Source: Acidimicrobiales bacterium (GTDB taxonomy: Bacteria; Actinomycetota; Acidimicrobiia; Acidimicrobiales; SHLQ01). Taken from it: DNA of 15,129 nucleotides. Within the stretch, counting starts at the first letter, position 1, and every line of letters starts with the position of its first letter. The stretch spans positions 1 to 15,129 of the forward strand of contig JABDJW010000075.1 of assembly GCA_013002375.1 (NCBI GenBank). The letters are read 5' to 3'. A model generated the notes under the pieces. It was not told the origin of the DNA. It saw nothing but the letters and a program-made list of their open reading frames with translations, and made no database searches. A program made the position numbers and the translations under genes. Shown here piece after piece: positions 1-7,536 of the stretch.

Positions 1-1080
1 GCGGTAGCCCACGAGTGGATCACCCAGCGAGCCGGCTCAGAGAAGACGTTCGAGCAACTCGCGGCCGTGTTGCCCCATGCAGAGCTGTATGCGTTGACCC
101 ATACCGATGGCGTCGAGATCGAGACCGGCGGACGGCCGATTCAGACCAGTTCGCTTGACCGCAACCCGCTGCTCAAGAATCGTCGCGCGCTCGCACTGCC
201 GTTCATGCCTGCGGCCTGGCGGAACATCTCCCGCGATCACTACGACCTCGTGGTTACTTCCAGCCATGCGTGTGCCAAAGGGTTCCGCCCCGGACGTGAC
301 GCGCTCCACCTCTCGTACGTGCATGCGCCAATGCGATACGCCTGGGATCGTGAGATCGATGGACGGATTGGCGGCTCGATCGACCCGCTGGCACCGGCTC
401 GATCCGTGCTTCGCCACTGGGACAAGGGATCGACGAAGTGGGTCGATTCCTTCGCGGCGAACTCGACGGCTGTCGCCGACCGAATCAAGCGGTACTACGG
501 GCGCGAGGCGCGAGTGATCGCTCCGCCGGTAGATGTTGACTATTTTTCGGCCGCGTCAGAAACCGAACGCGGTCACCTCCTTGCCTTCTCGCGTTTCATT
601 CCCTACAAGCGGATCGATCTTGCTGTGCAAGTGGCCGCCGACTTGGGCGAACCACTGGTGATCGCGGGATCCGGCCCGATGGAAAAGGAGCTTCGAGGCC
701 TGGCCGACGAGATCGCTCCTGGTCTGGTCACGTTCGTGATTTCGCCCAGCCAAGCAGAGCTTCGCACACTGTACGCAGGCGCCAGGGCACTGATCTTCCC
801 GGCCTACGAAGACTTTGGGATCATTCCGATCGAGGCGCAGGCCGCCGGTTGCCCCGTGGTTGGTCTCGCTCGTGGGGGCTCCGTTGACACGGTCGCTGAT
901 GGGAGCACGGGCCTCTTGGTCGAGGACCAAACCCTGGAGGCATTCAGCGCAGGCACGGCCGCGCTCCTGGAGGATCCAATCGATGCCGATCGGTGTCGCG
1001 ACCATGCCGCGGGATTCAGCTCTCAGCGATTTCGATCCGAGATCGGGAATTGGATCAATGACGTCCTCACCGACGCCTGA
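1..1080 (+). CDS. GT4-family glycosyltransferase, 5'-partial
   Basis: This glycosyltransferase should transfer a sugar from a nucleotide donor to the lipid-linked glycan at the cytoplasmic membrane face. The frame is open from base 1, so the start lies upstream; 359 residues are visible. The GTG at 67 is probably not the true start, because upstream codons in the same frame encode a typical GT-B N-terminus (H4-E5-W6, then G12-S13-E14-K15). An H-A-P-M-R-Y-A-W-D stretch near residues 109-117 resembles the PMRY-WD signature of GT4 enzymes from O-antigen and exopolysaccharide clusters. The C-terminal half has the nucleotide-sugar-binding E-x7-E motif (E270 and E278, in E-D-F-G-I-I-P-I-E), followed by A-A-G-C-P-V-V-G and a T-G-L-L-V loop. 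The family call is strong. Donor, acceptor and linkage cannot be read from the sequence. It is the first visible gene of the + strand polysaccharide cluster. Confidence 0.9.
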   Translation, partial: AVAHEWITQRAGSEKTFEQLAAVLPHAELYALTHTDGVEIETGGRPIQTSSLDRNPLLKNRRALALPFMPAAWRNISRDHYDLVVTSSHACAKGFRPGRDALHLSYVHAPMRYAWDREIDGRIGGSIDPLAPARSVLRHWDKGSTKWVDSFAANSTAVADRIKRYYGREARVIAPPVDVDYFSAASETERGHLLAFSRFIPYKRIDLAVQVAADLGEPLVIAGSGPMEKELRGLADEIAPGLVTFVISPSQAELRTLYAGARALIFPAYEDFGIIPIEAQAAGCPVVGLARGGSVDTVADGSTGLLVEDQTLEAFSAGTAALLEDPIDADRCRDHAAGFSSQRFRSEIGNWINDVLTDA

Positions 1081-1093
1081 GGTTGGTGGTCCG

Positions 1094-1114
1094 ATGAAGA
1101 CACTCGTGCCATGA
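1094..1114 (+). other. Possible 6-codon leader ORF (M-K-T-L-V-P)
   Basis: A minimal reading frame, ATG AAG ACA CTC GTG CCA TGA, sits between the GT4 stop and the polymerase start. Its TGA overlaps the polymerase ATG as ATGA, the arrangement seen in translational coupling. The nearest purine-rich stretch is GAGG at 1079-1082, about 11 bases upstream, which is rather far. Such a short frame can occur by chance. The polymerase itself has no clear Shine-Dalgarno sequence, which is what makes a coupling role worth noting. Confidence 0.25.
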
Positions 1115-2394
1115 AGATGATCGTGATCCTTGTCGCGTTCGCGCCGTTTCTGGTCGACGCTGCGAGGAGTCGCTTTCGGGTGAGCCCGGCCACCGTAACG
1201 GTGGTCTGGCTGCTCCCGATCAATATTGGGCTCGTGATGCTCGGCGATTATCGGGCCGCGCTACTGACCTCGGCGGCTCTCGCGCTTTTTGTGCACGGCT
1301 ACCACTCGTGGCACTCCAACCGAGCTCGATCCCGTTCGCCGATCGTGCTCACCCACCATCAAACCAGCGGGCTGGTGTTCGCTACCGCCATCACCGTGGC
1401 CCTCGTTGCGTACCACTACGCCGTCGTCGGCATTCCACTCCTCTCGGACTCGATCGAGACAGACCGCTGGAATTTTCGGGGAAGTGGCCTCTTCGGCATA
1501 CCGGGCCGAATGATGCTTGTCGGGCTGCCGCTCCTCGCCGCGCTGTGGGCATCGGTCGATGGTGACGCCAGAGTTTCGCGGTATCGGTGGCTGACCGTGG
1601 GGGCGGGGCTCGCTTCAGCGGTTGCATCGGGCTTCAAGGGTGGCTTGATTACCTTCCTGGTGCTCATCGTGATCGGCTACACCGCGTCGCATGGATGGAT
1701 CTCCTACCGCCGCGCCGCCCGACGATTCGCACCGGCTCTCATCGCGGGCTTGGTCTTCGCGGGCGCATCGTCCCAGTTGTACGGCAACTTCATTCGCGTC
1801 AACCAAGTCGATTCACCGGTGGAGATCCTCATCGAACGAGTGACTGTCGGCCCGGCCGAGGTGGCGGCTCACACGTTCGCCGTCGATGGCTCCGTCGAGT
1901 CGTTGGGCGGCCGCAGCCCCAGCGCGGTCTTCGACACGCTCAATCTGCTTCAGCGATATGGGGGCGACGAGACTGCCTTCGACACGCCGGGCATCATCCA
2001 GAGGATCTCGGCTGACTTCCGCGACAGGCCGATCGGCACAACCGATGTTGTCCCGACAACCCCGACCGCTCCGGCCACGCTCTACATGGAATTTGGGCTT
2101 TGGATGATCGCGATCATGTGGGTCGTCGGCCTGGCGTCGGCCGCGGCTGAGACAGCCGCGGCAGCCAAGGGCACCTTGCTCGCGTTGCTCCGGTGTCTTG
2201 CGTTCCAGATGATCGTGTTTGAGTTCATCGCGAAGGGCGACGTGGCCTTTCCCGCCCTCAACTGGTTGATCGTTGGGCTCATGGTTGGGTTCCTGTGCTC
2301 GTTTGGACGAGTGCTCAACCGTTCGATCGCCGGATCCGAGTCGGCCCTCGTTCTGCCCGGCGAGCCGGTATCGATGGCGGAGGTCAACGCATGA
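1111..2394 (+). CDS. Polytopic membrane protein, probable Wzy-like polysaccharide polymerase
   Basis: This 427-residue protein is dominated by hydrophobic segments at roughly residues 1-20, 27-46, 49-65, 82-105, 129-146, 160-192, 205-224, 325-352, 355-375 and 380-405. A hydrophilic region of about 100 residues (about 225-325) lies between two membrane segments. That layout, many helices plus one large external loop, is typical of Wzy/O-antigen ligase-type polymerases, whose sequences are too divergent for firm motif assignment. Its place between glycosyltransferases and upstream of a Wzx-like flippase supports the role of polymerising flipped repeat units on the outer membrane face. The ATG at 1111 is the only sensible start after the previous stop at 1080; no strong ribosome binding site is visible. 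The stop overlaps the GT2 start by 4 bases. An O-antigen ligase or another glycan membrane protein is possible. Confidence 0.7.
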   Translation: MKMIVILVAFAPFLVDAARSRFRVSPATVTVVWLLPINIGLVMLGDYRAALLTSAALALFVHGYHSWHSNRARSRSPIVLTHHQTSGLVFATAITVALVAYHYAVVGIPLLSDSIETDRWNFRGSGLFGIPGRMMLVGLPLLAALWASVDGDARVSRYRWLTVGAGLASAVASGFKGGLITFLVLIVIGYTASHGWISYRRAARRFAPALIAGLVFAGASSQLYGNFIRVNQVDSPVEILIERVTVGPAEVAAHTFAVDGSVESLGGRSPSAVFDTLNLLQRYGGDETAFDTPGIIQRISADFRDRPIGTTDVVPTTPTAPATLYMEFGLWMIAIMWVVGLASAAAETAAAAKGTLLALLRCLAFQMIVFEFIAKGDVAFPALNWLIVGLMVGFLCSFGRVLNRSIAGSESALVLPGEPVSMAEVNA

Positions 2395-3329
2395 CCGTCA
2401 CCGTGGGCGTCCCGGTCTACGAACCTGAGGAACGACATCTCCGCGAGCTTGGCGCGTCGATCGCCAGCCTGGCCGAACGGACCGAGATCGACCTCGTGGT
2501 TCGCATTGACGATGCCGGTTCAGTCGACGTGCGCCGCATTCTGGGTGATCCGGCAATCTCGGGTCTCTGTCGCAACGTCGATATCCAGGCGTCGGTAGGC
2601 CCGCCAGGAATGGCCGCGAATTGGAATCGAGTCATCGAGGCCAGCGAGTCGGAGTACGTGGTCGTTCTCGGCCAAGATGACCGGCTCGAACCCACTGGTG
2701 TGCTTCAACAGATCCGCCTTTTGGATGAACATCCCGAAGTGAACGTCTGTGGCGGGTTTCGCATCCTGACGAACGACGGCGGCCAGCCTCTCGACCCGGC
2801 CATTCCGATGTTTGATCGCTCGGCGATCTTCGAGTCGGGAGAGCGGTACCTCGTTCCTGGCCATACCGCCCGGCTGCTACTGGCTCGAAATGGCAACGTC
2901 TTCGGCGAACCCTCGTGTCTGCTCCTTCGCACCGATGCAATTCGCGCCATGGGTGCGTTCGACACCGGCTTCGATCACGTCGCCGATATGGACCTCACGT
3001 TGCGCGCCGCGCTGACCGGACCGATTGGATTCGTTGGTTGGGTCACCGCTCGACGAAGGCTGCACGAGTCATCGTTGACCTCGGCCAACATGAAGTCCGG
3101 CGTCGCCGTGGATGAACGGCTCGATCTCATTCGGCGAGTGTCCGCCACGCTGGGGTCGAAGCAGCGGCGAGCGCTCGCGAGCTGGAGCAATCTCTACGCC
3201 CTGAAGAAGCGTCGATTGCGAGCGCTGCAGGTGTGCTCGCCCCGAGAAACCCTTCGGCTCGCGGCTGATCTCGTCCGTCACACGAACCCTGATCGCAAGG
3301 TGCTGTACGCATGTCGTTGCCCTCACTGA
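2391..3329 (+). CDS. GT2-family glycosyltransferase
   Basis: This 312-residue GT-A glycosyltransferase should extend the glycan from a nucleotide sugar on the cytoplasmic side. It opens with V-T-V-G-V-P-V-Y-E-P, the usual first strand of GT2 enzymes, followed by R-I-D-D-A-G-S (residues 38-44), N-W-N (77-79) and the metal/nucleotide-binding Q-D-D (95-97, in V-V-V-L-G-Q-D-D). A G-E-P-S segment and an F-D-H-V-A-D-M-D-L motif in the acceptor half match the family. The open frame extends upstream to 2295, but the ATG at 2391 is preferred. It has GGAGG at 2379-2383 with 7-base spacing, overlaps the polymerase stop as ATGA, and gives a normal N-terminus. Its 3' end overlaps the next gene by 19 bases. 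No hydrophobic segment is obvious, so it is probably cytosolic or peripheral. Sugar specificity is unknown. Confidence 0.88.
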   Translation: MTVTVGVPVYEPEERHLRELGASIASLAERTEIDLVVRIDDAGSVDVRRILGDPAISGLCRNVDIQASVGPPGMAANWNRVIEASESEYVVVLGQDDRLEPTGVLQQIRLLDEHPEVNVCGGFRILTNDGGQPLDPAIPMFDRSAIFESGERYLVPGHTARLLLARNGNVFGEPSCLLLRTDAIRAMGAFDTGFDHVADMDLTLRAALTGPIGFVGWVTARRRLHESSLTSANMKSGVAVDERLDLIRRVSATLGSKQRRALASWSNLYALKKRRLRALQVCSPRETLRLAADLVRHTNPDRKVLYACRCPH

Positions 3330-4177
3330 ACCTTCCGAACGTGGTGTATGTCGGTACGGACAAGGCCGGATCGAGCTGGCTGTACGAACTCTGCAATGCC
3401 CACCCCGACGTCTTCGTGCCGCCCCTCAAGGACATCTACTTCTTCGATCGACATTGGAGGCGCGGCCTTGCGTGGTACTCGTCGTTCTTCGCTGAGCGAT
3501 CCGCAGAGTCGGTCTCGATCGAAATCTGCCACGACTACCTGTACTCCCGCGAGGCGCTCGAGCGTATCCGCGAGACGGTCCCCGACTGTCGCATACTGAT
3601 CTTCCTGCGTGAGCCCGTGGCTCGCACGAAATCCTCGTATGGCTACGCCCAGAAGTTCGCACGACGAGCGCCGGAGTCCCTGACCTCGTTCGCCGACTCC
3701 GTTCCGTCAGTCATCGACAACAGCCGGTACGCCGAGCCGATCACAGACGTGCTCGAAGTGTTTGCTGCAGAGGACGTTGGGGTGTTCTTCTTCGAAGACC
3801 TCAAAGCTTCGCCGGAGCGCTTTGCCGCCGCGGTCTGCGCCTTTCTCGGTATCGATCCGCCGGCCGAGCTCCCCGGAGCAGTGAATGCCGCGGGCTTGCC
3901 TCGTTGGCCGATGCTCGTCGGGGCGGCGCGATCCGTGGGCCAATGGATGCGCCGGGCCGGTCTCGAACGGATTGTCGGTGCGGTCAAGAACTCGACGGTC
4001 GTGGCGGCGATGAAATCGGGTTCGCGCGATGCCGCGTGGACCGAAGAAGACGCCACCTTCGCCAGATCGCAACTCCAGGACGCGCCCCAGGAAGCTCTCG
4101 ACCTGCTGACCGAGGCCGGTCTGGCCGCCGGTGAATCGATTCCGGACGAGTGGCTGGTCACGCACTCGCGTTCGTAG
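3311..4177 (+). CDS. Sulfotransferase (PAPS-dependent), first of two
   Basis: This 288-residue protein should transfer sulfate from PAPS to an acceptor, here probably a sugar hydroxyl or amine of the glycan. The 5'-phosphosulfate-binding loop is T16-D-K18-A-G-S-S-W23, with K18 as the key lysine. K40-D-I-Y-F-F matches the K-E/D-x-x-F-F element of carbohydrate sulfotransferases. The 3'-phosphate site is R100-E-P-V-A-R-T-K-S108-S-Y110, with canonical R-x7-S spacing. The loop reads AGSSW rather than the commoner SGTTxL, so the enzyme is divergent and differs clearly from the second sulfotransferase. The ATG at 3311 lies inside the end of the GT2 gene, with AAGG at 3297-3300 upstream. Its position between a glycosyltransferase and the flippase implies sulfation of a cytoplasmic lipid-linked intermediate, which is inference. 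Sulfating a lipid or small molecule is an alternative. Confidence 0.85.
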   Translation: MSLPSLNLPNVVYVGTDKAGSSWLYELCNAHPDVFVPPLKDIYFFDRHWRRGLAWYSSFFAERSAESVSIEICHDYLYSREALERIRETVPDCRILIFLREPVARTKSSYGYAQKFARRAPESLTSFADSVPSVIDNSRYAEPITDVLEVFAAEDVGVFFFEDLKASPERFAAAVCAFLGIDPPAELPGAVNAAGLPRWPMLVGAARSVGQWMRRAGLERIVGAVKNSTVVAAMKSGSRDAAWTEEDATFARSQLQDAPQEALDLLTEAGLAAGESIPDEWLVTHSRS

Positions 4178-4195
4178 GCCATTTGGCCCAGCGCG

Positions 4196-4226
4196 TCTAG
4201 GTCAAACGGTCAACGTTTGCCCTGGG
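4196..4226 (+). repeat. Imperfect inverted repeat between sulfotransferase and flippase
   Basis: The 103-base gap between the two genes contains CAAACG (4203-4208), a GTCAA loop and CGTTTG (4214-4219). After one T/C mismatch the stem continues as AGG (4199-4201) with CCT (4221-4223), then weaker pairs. No T-run follows, so an intrinsic terminator is doubtful. It could be an operator, an RNA hairpin or chance. The rest of the gap shows nothing clear; TTGGAT (4240-4245) and TATCTC (4264-4269), 18 bases apart, form only a weak promoter candidate. Confidence 0.35.
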
Positions 4227-4280
4227 CGGCCGATGGAGGTTGGATAGGCGATTCGCTTCCACCTATCTCACGTATTCGTC

Positions 4281-5651
4281 ATGACAGTGCGGAGAAACAT
4301 GTTGCAGCAGACCGATCGGGATCGTCTCGCCAGTGCCGTTCCCCAGCGGTCCGGTTTGCCCCGCAAAGGCAAACTGGTGTTCGTCGCCCTCAATCGCTTC
4401 GGGGCCGCTGGTTTCGCGCTACTCAGCGCCGGCCTCATCGTCGGATCCGCAGACTCGGCAACATCGGCGCAGTATTTTGCAGTGCAGGCCAGCGCCTTCT
4501 TGGCGCTGTTTGTTGCGAAGTGGGGCCTGCCGCAGTCGGTTCTCGCCACCGTCTCAGCTGCTGACGATGATGCGATTTCGGCGGCGATCGGCACCCATCT
4601 CCGCCTGGCCACACGGATCGGCCTCGCCGTCGCCGGCTGCCATCTGATCTTTGTGGCCCTCACCTATCCGACCCTCACGCTCCCGATCGCCGTTGCGATC
4701 GGTGCGTGGGTCTGGTGCGAGGGCATTCGCAGCGTCGCGGTTGAGGCGATCCGCGGCCTCGACCGGCAAGACATCGCATCGTTGTTGGGCGAGGGACCGC
4801 GCAATGCGATCTTCACCGGTCTGCTGATTGTCACTCTGGGACTCGGCAATGGTCTCGGACTGGCCGCAATCTTTGGACTTCAGCTCATCGCCACCGCAGT
4901 CGTGGGTGTCGGCGCCGCGCTTTGGCTTCGGTTCAGGTCGGGCTACAGCTTCGGCATCTTCGGGTCCGCTTCGCTCGACCGGTCAAGCCTCGGGCTGAGC
5001 TCGACCGTGGCCGTGGCCGAGTTCTGCGGCATTGCGATGATGCAGGGCCCCGTCGTCGTCGCACCGTTCCTGCTGTCCAGCGAGGATGTCGGTGTCCTCG
5101 CGATTGCCCTGCGGTTGGGCCCGCTCGTGCTGATGCCGTTGGCGGTCGCGATCCAGTTTCTCGGGCCGCGGCTTTTCATGGGGCAACGTCAGCTTGCGCA
5201 GTACGAGAGCCAGGTTCGCGCTGCGTCAACGGTGGCGACCGGGCTCAGCCTCGGCGTCGGGTTGGCGGTCGTTGGGTACGGGTTCCTCCAACCCAACGAC
5301 TTGTTCGGGGTTGATGTGATCGCACCGCTGCTGGTCGCGTACGTCGTCTCCGTCGCCGTAGGCCCGACTTCGGCCTTTCTCTACATGAACGGCCAGGCTT
5401 CCGGCGCGGCTCGAAATGCCGTTGTTTCGCTTGTTTGCGGCATCGTTCTGTTGCTGGCGTTTGCCGGCCTGAGCGGGTACATCGCCGGCCCAATCGAACG
5501 AGCCGTGTTTTCGAGTGTGATCGCCATTCCGCTCGTCCTGGTCAGTGTGTTGAACGGCAACGCTGCTCTTGCCAGCGGCGTGCGTTTGTCGATTTCGTGG
5601 CTGAGCATCCGACGTATTGGGCAACAAGTCACCGGCATGGTCGCCTCCTGA
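4281..5651 (+). CDS. Wzx-like polysaccharide flippase (oligosaccharide translocase)
   Basis: This 456-residue protein has a short basic N-terminus followed by about 12 to 14 hydrophobic segments spread evenly over its length, with no large soluble domain. That fits the MOP-superfamily Wzx flippases, which move undecaprenyl-linked repeat units across the membrane. An N-R-F-G-A-A-G-F-A-L-L-S segment near residues 38-49 is typical of the first helix. The alternative start at 4299 (ATG TTG CAG) has GGAG at 4291-4294, whereas the ATG at 4281 has no ribosome binding site, so the protein may be 6 residues shorter. Its stop overlaps the next start as TGATG. The call rests on topology and context rather than a catalytic motif. 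Another polysaccharide exporter of the MATE/MOP type is the main alternative. Confidence 0.8.
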   Translation: MTVRRNMLQQTDRDRLASAVPQRSGLPRKGKLVFVALNRFGAAGFALLSAGLIVGSADSATSAQYFAVQASAFLALFVAKWGLPQSVLATVSAADDDAISAAIGTHLRLATRIGLAVAGCHLIFVALTYPTLTLPIAVAIGAWVWCEGIRSVAVEAIRGLDRQDIASLLGEGPRNAIFTGLLIVTLGLGNGLGLAAIFGLQLIATAVVGVGAALWLRFRSGYSFGIFGSASLDRSSLGLSSTVAVAEFCGIAMMQGPVVVAPFLLSSEDVGVLAIALRLGPLVLMPLAVAIQFLGPRLFMGQRQLAQYESQVRAASTVATGLSLGVGLAVVGYGFLQPNDLFGVDVIAPLLVAYVVSVAVGPTSAFLYMNGQASGAARNAVVSLVCGIVLLLAFAGLSGYIAGPIERAVFSSVIAIPLVLVSVLNGNAALASGVRLSISWLSIRRIGQQVTGMVAS

Positions 5652-6562
5652 TGGACTTCTTTGTCATCGGGGCCCAGAAGTCAGGGACGACCTCGCTCTT
5701 CGAGGTGCTGCGATCGGTCGAAGAGGTTCGCCTACCTCGCGGGAAAGAGCTGCCGATTCTCCTGGATGAGAATCTCTCCGACGCTGAAATCCGCTCGATC
5801 TTTACGCAGGAGCTCGGAGCCGGCTCGCCGGATGTGCGCCGAGGAACGATCTCGCCGCAGTACCTCACCAGCCCGCTCGCCGCACAACGGATCAAGAGCC
5901 TCTATCCGGATGCCCGACTTGTCGTCATTCTTCGCGACCCCCTCGAGCGAGCGATATCGCACTACAAGATGAGCTCGCGGCGAGGCATCGAACAACGTGA
6001 CTTCGCCACTGCGGTGGCAGCCGAGCTGCGGGCTCGGGAACAAGGTCTGGACGTAGCCGTCGAGACCGCCTATGTGTCCGGCGGTTGCTACGGAGAACAT
6101 CTGCGCCGGTATCTCGACCCGGACTCGGCCAAGAAGCGTGAGATCCTCGTACTTCGCACCGACGATCTCAGCAGCCAGCCAGAAGCTACGTATCGCACCC
6201 TCCTGGCTTTTCTCGACCTCGAGGACGCCGAGCTCGGCGCGGATCCCTCGGTCCGAGCGAACGTCGATCGACAGGACGGCTTGGCGATGCGGGCCCTGCG
6301 CCGACTCCGCAAGATGCCGAGCTACAAGGCGCTGGTGCGGCACGTACCGCCGACACTCAAACACCGTGTCGCATTCCAGATCGAGCAGAGGTCAGCTCGA
6401 CCCGCCGCTGCGGAGGCCGCGGATTCGATTGTGTTGCCGCCATCGCTCCATACCGAAGTCCTGGCCCTCTTCGCCCAGGATGCACGACGTATCCAAGCAC
6501 TCACCGGAGCAACGCCGCCCTGGCTGGTCGATGGTGAGTCGCAATCCTTGACCAACCGCTAG
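5651..6562 (+). CDS. Sulfotransferase (PAPS-dependent), second of two
   Basis: This 303-residue protein has a canonical PAPS-binding loop right at the N-terminus, F4-V-I-G-A-Q-K10-S-G-T-T14, like heparan-sulfate N-sulfotransferase-type and bacterial glycan sulfotransferases. K32-E33 matches the K-E element. S68-P-Q-Y71-L corresponds to the S-P-x-Y-L strand. R95-D-P-L-E-R-A-I-S103-H-Y105 is the 3'-phosphate site, with R and S correctly spaced. The downstream Y-G-E-H-L-R-R-Y-L and L-R-T-D-D-L segments are also usual in this group. The frame is open upstream to 5435, but the ATG at 5651 is preferred: it shares one base with the flippase TGA, and the conserved loop starts at once. It differs strongly from the first sulfotransferase, so the two may modify different positions or sugars. 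It is the last + strand gene of the polysaccharide run. Confidence 0.9.
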   Translation: MDFFVIGAQKSGTTSLFEVLRSVEEVRLPRGKELPILLDENLSDAEIRSIFTQELGAGSPDVRRGTISPQYLTSPLAAQRIKSLYPDARLVVILRDPLERAISHYKMSSRRGIEQRDFATAVAAELRAREQGLDVAVETAYVSGGCYGEHLRRYLDPDSAKKREILVLRTDDLSSQPEATYRTLLAFLDLEDAELGADPSVRANVDRQDGLAMRALRRLRKMPSYKALVRHVPPTLKHRVAFQIEQRSARPAAAEAADSIVLPPSLHTEVLALFAQDARRIQALTGATPPWLVDGESQSLTNR

Positions 6563-6592
6563 CTGGTTGTCTTCAGCTGGCTGGTCGTCTTC
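6563..6592. repeat. Short near-direct repeat in the convergent intergenic gap
   Basis: CTGGTTGTCTTC (6563-6574) and CTGGTCGTCTTC (6581-6592) match at 11 of 12 positions with an 18-base period, starting just after the sulfotransferase stop. The function is unknown, and it may be leftover duplication. Confidence 0.4.
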
Positions 6593-6601
6593 GGCGAAGA
6601 C
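6587..6601. terminator. Small hairpin between convergent genes, weak terminator candidate
   Basis: GTCTTC (6587-6592), loop GGC, GAAGAC (6596-6601) form a perfect 6-bp stem between two convergent genes, where a bidirectional terminator is expected. There is no T-run on either side. A second 5-bp hairpin, CGGAC/GTCCG, lies at 6624-6636. Either could help end transcription, but neither is a classic intrinsic terminator. Confidence 0.3.
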
Positions 6602-6640
6602 AGGGCACGAAGGTCGGCGCTGTCGGACGAAGTCCGGGGC

Positions 6641-7429
6641 TCAGTGCGCGCCGCGGCCGGCCAGGACGGCGGGCACGGTCCGTACGAGCAGGCTGAAGTC
6701 GCGCCAGAGGCTCCATGACTCGAGATACTCGTTGTCGAATTCACAGCGTTCGGGATAGCCGACGTCGCTGCGGGCTTCGACCTGCCACGAACCGGTGATT
6801 CCGGGCCGGGCGTAGACGTAGCCGTCGTTGCGCCGCTCGCTCTCGAGCTCGTGGGGGACCACGGGACGAGGGCCGACGAGGCTCATGTGGCCTCGGAGAA
6901 CGCTCCAGAACTGCGGGAGTTCGTCGAGACTGCTCTTGCGAAGGAATCGACCGAGTGGGGTGACTCGGGGATCTTCGGACTCGGGCAGTTTGTAGTTGTT
7001 GGCGACATAGCGTTCGAAGAGCTCGGGATCGGCGATCAGGCGCGCCTCAGCGTCCGGGAACATGGATCGAAACTTGTACATGGGAAAGAGCCGGCCGCCC
7101 TTTCCCACGCGCGACTGGCTGAACAACAGCGGACCAGGACTCGATGCCTTCACCCCGAGCGCGAGTACCAGCAAGACCGGCACCAGCACGATCAAGGCGA
7201 TGCCGGCCAAAACGATGTCGATGCTGCGCTTCACGCCGAGGCGCCAGCCGCGGTAGCGGCTTTCGGCGGGAAGTGTCCAGGAGGTGAGCCGGCGGGTTTC
7301 GGACTCGGAGCCGGGCCTGCGGGTCACCTGTCCATTCGGCCACCGGACGTCCTGCCCGCTGCCGCTCGAACCGGGTCGACGCAACGTCTCGCCGGTCGAT
7401 CGGGACATCATCGGGGGTTTGCTGGTCAT
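6641..7429 (-). CDS. Initiating phosphoglycosyl transferase (bacterial sugar transferase, ExoY/WbaP C-terminal type)
   Basis: This 262-residue enzyme should move a sugar-1-phosphate from a nucleotide sugar to undecaprenyl phosphate, the first step of glycan assembly. After a polar N-terminus come K-R-S-I-D-I (67-72) and one hydrophobic helix (about 69-93), the re-entrant membrane anchor of the monotopic family. Then follow K-F-R-S-M (119-123), the catalytic Asp-Glu in S-L-D169-E170-L-P, V-G-P-R-P (185-189) and R-P-G-I-T-G-S-W-Q-V (208-217). It ends A-G-R-G-A-H, like ExoY-type proteins. The multi-pass N-terminal domain of WbaP is absent. The first 60 or so residues are rich in Arg, Ser, Gly and Pro and look disordered. 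The ATG at 7429 is chosen over the GTG at 7459 because its transcript carries GAGG 8 bases upstream. It faces the cluster tail to tail, so it has its own promoter. Confidence 0.93.
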   Translation of the reverse strand: MTSKPPMMSRSTGETLRRPGSSGSGQDVRWPNGQVTRRPGSESETRRLTSWTLPAESRYRGWRLGVKRSIDIVLAGIALIVLVPVLLVLALGVKASSPGPLLFSQSRVGKGGRLFPMYKFRSMFPDAEARLIADPELFERYVANNYKLPESEDPRVTPLGRFLRKSSLDELPQFWSVLRGHMSLVGPRPVVPHELESERRNDGYVYARPGITGSWQVEARSDVGYPERCEFDNEYLESWSLWRDFSLLVRTVPAVLAGRGAH

Positions 7430-7536
7430 GGATATCGCCTCGTATCTCTGGTGGATCACCGTGTCGAACCATCGGAAGTCGCTTCGGCGAATTGAGCACT
7501 TCTCATGCCGGGGCAGAGAGCGCCGAACTGAGGGGT
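7430..7536. promoter_or_regulatory. Divergent intergenic region, presumed to hold two promoters
   Basis: About 107 bases separate the sugar transferase and DUF4012 starts, which are divergent, so promoters in both directions are expected here. No convincing -35/-10 pair was found by eye on either strand. If DUF4012 starts at the TTG at 7492, the gap shrinks to 62 bases. Confidence 0.35.
7438..7441 (-). promoter_or_regulatory. Ribosome binding site deciding the sugar transferase start
   Basis: The - strand reads GAGG here, 8 bases before the ATG at 7429. The alternative GTG at 7459 has no such element, so the shorter protein is preferred. Confidence 0.55.

Noticed and set aside
67..69. GTG as the start of the first glycosyltransferase
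   Set aside because: The upstream codons in the same frame encode the conserved H-E-W and G-S-E N-terminal elements, so the gene begins before the window.
4177..4188. GGCCATTTGGCC as a terminator after the first sulfotransferase
   Set aside because: The stem is only 4 bp with a workable loop and no T-run; too weak to call.
7454..7459. GTG start for the sugar transferase
   Set aside because: No ribosome binding site upstream, whereas the ATG at 7429 has GAGG at good spacing.
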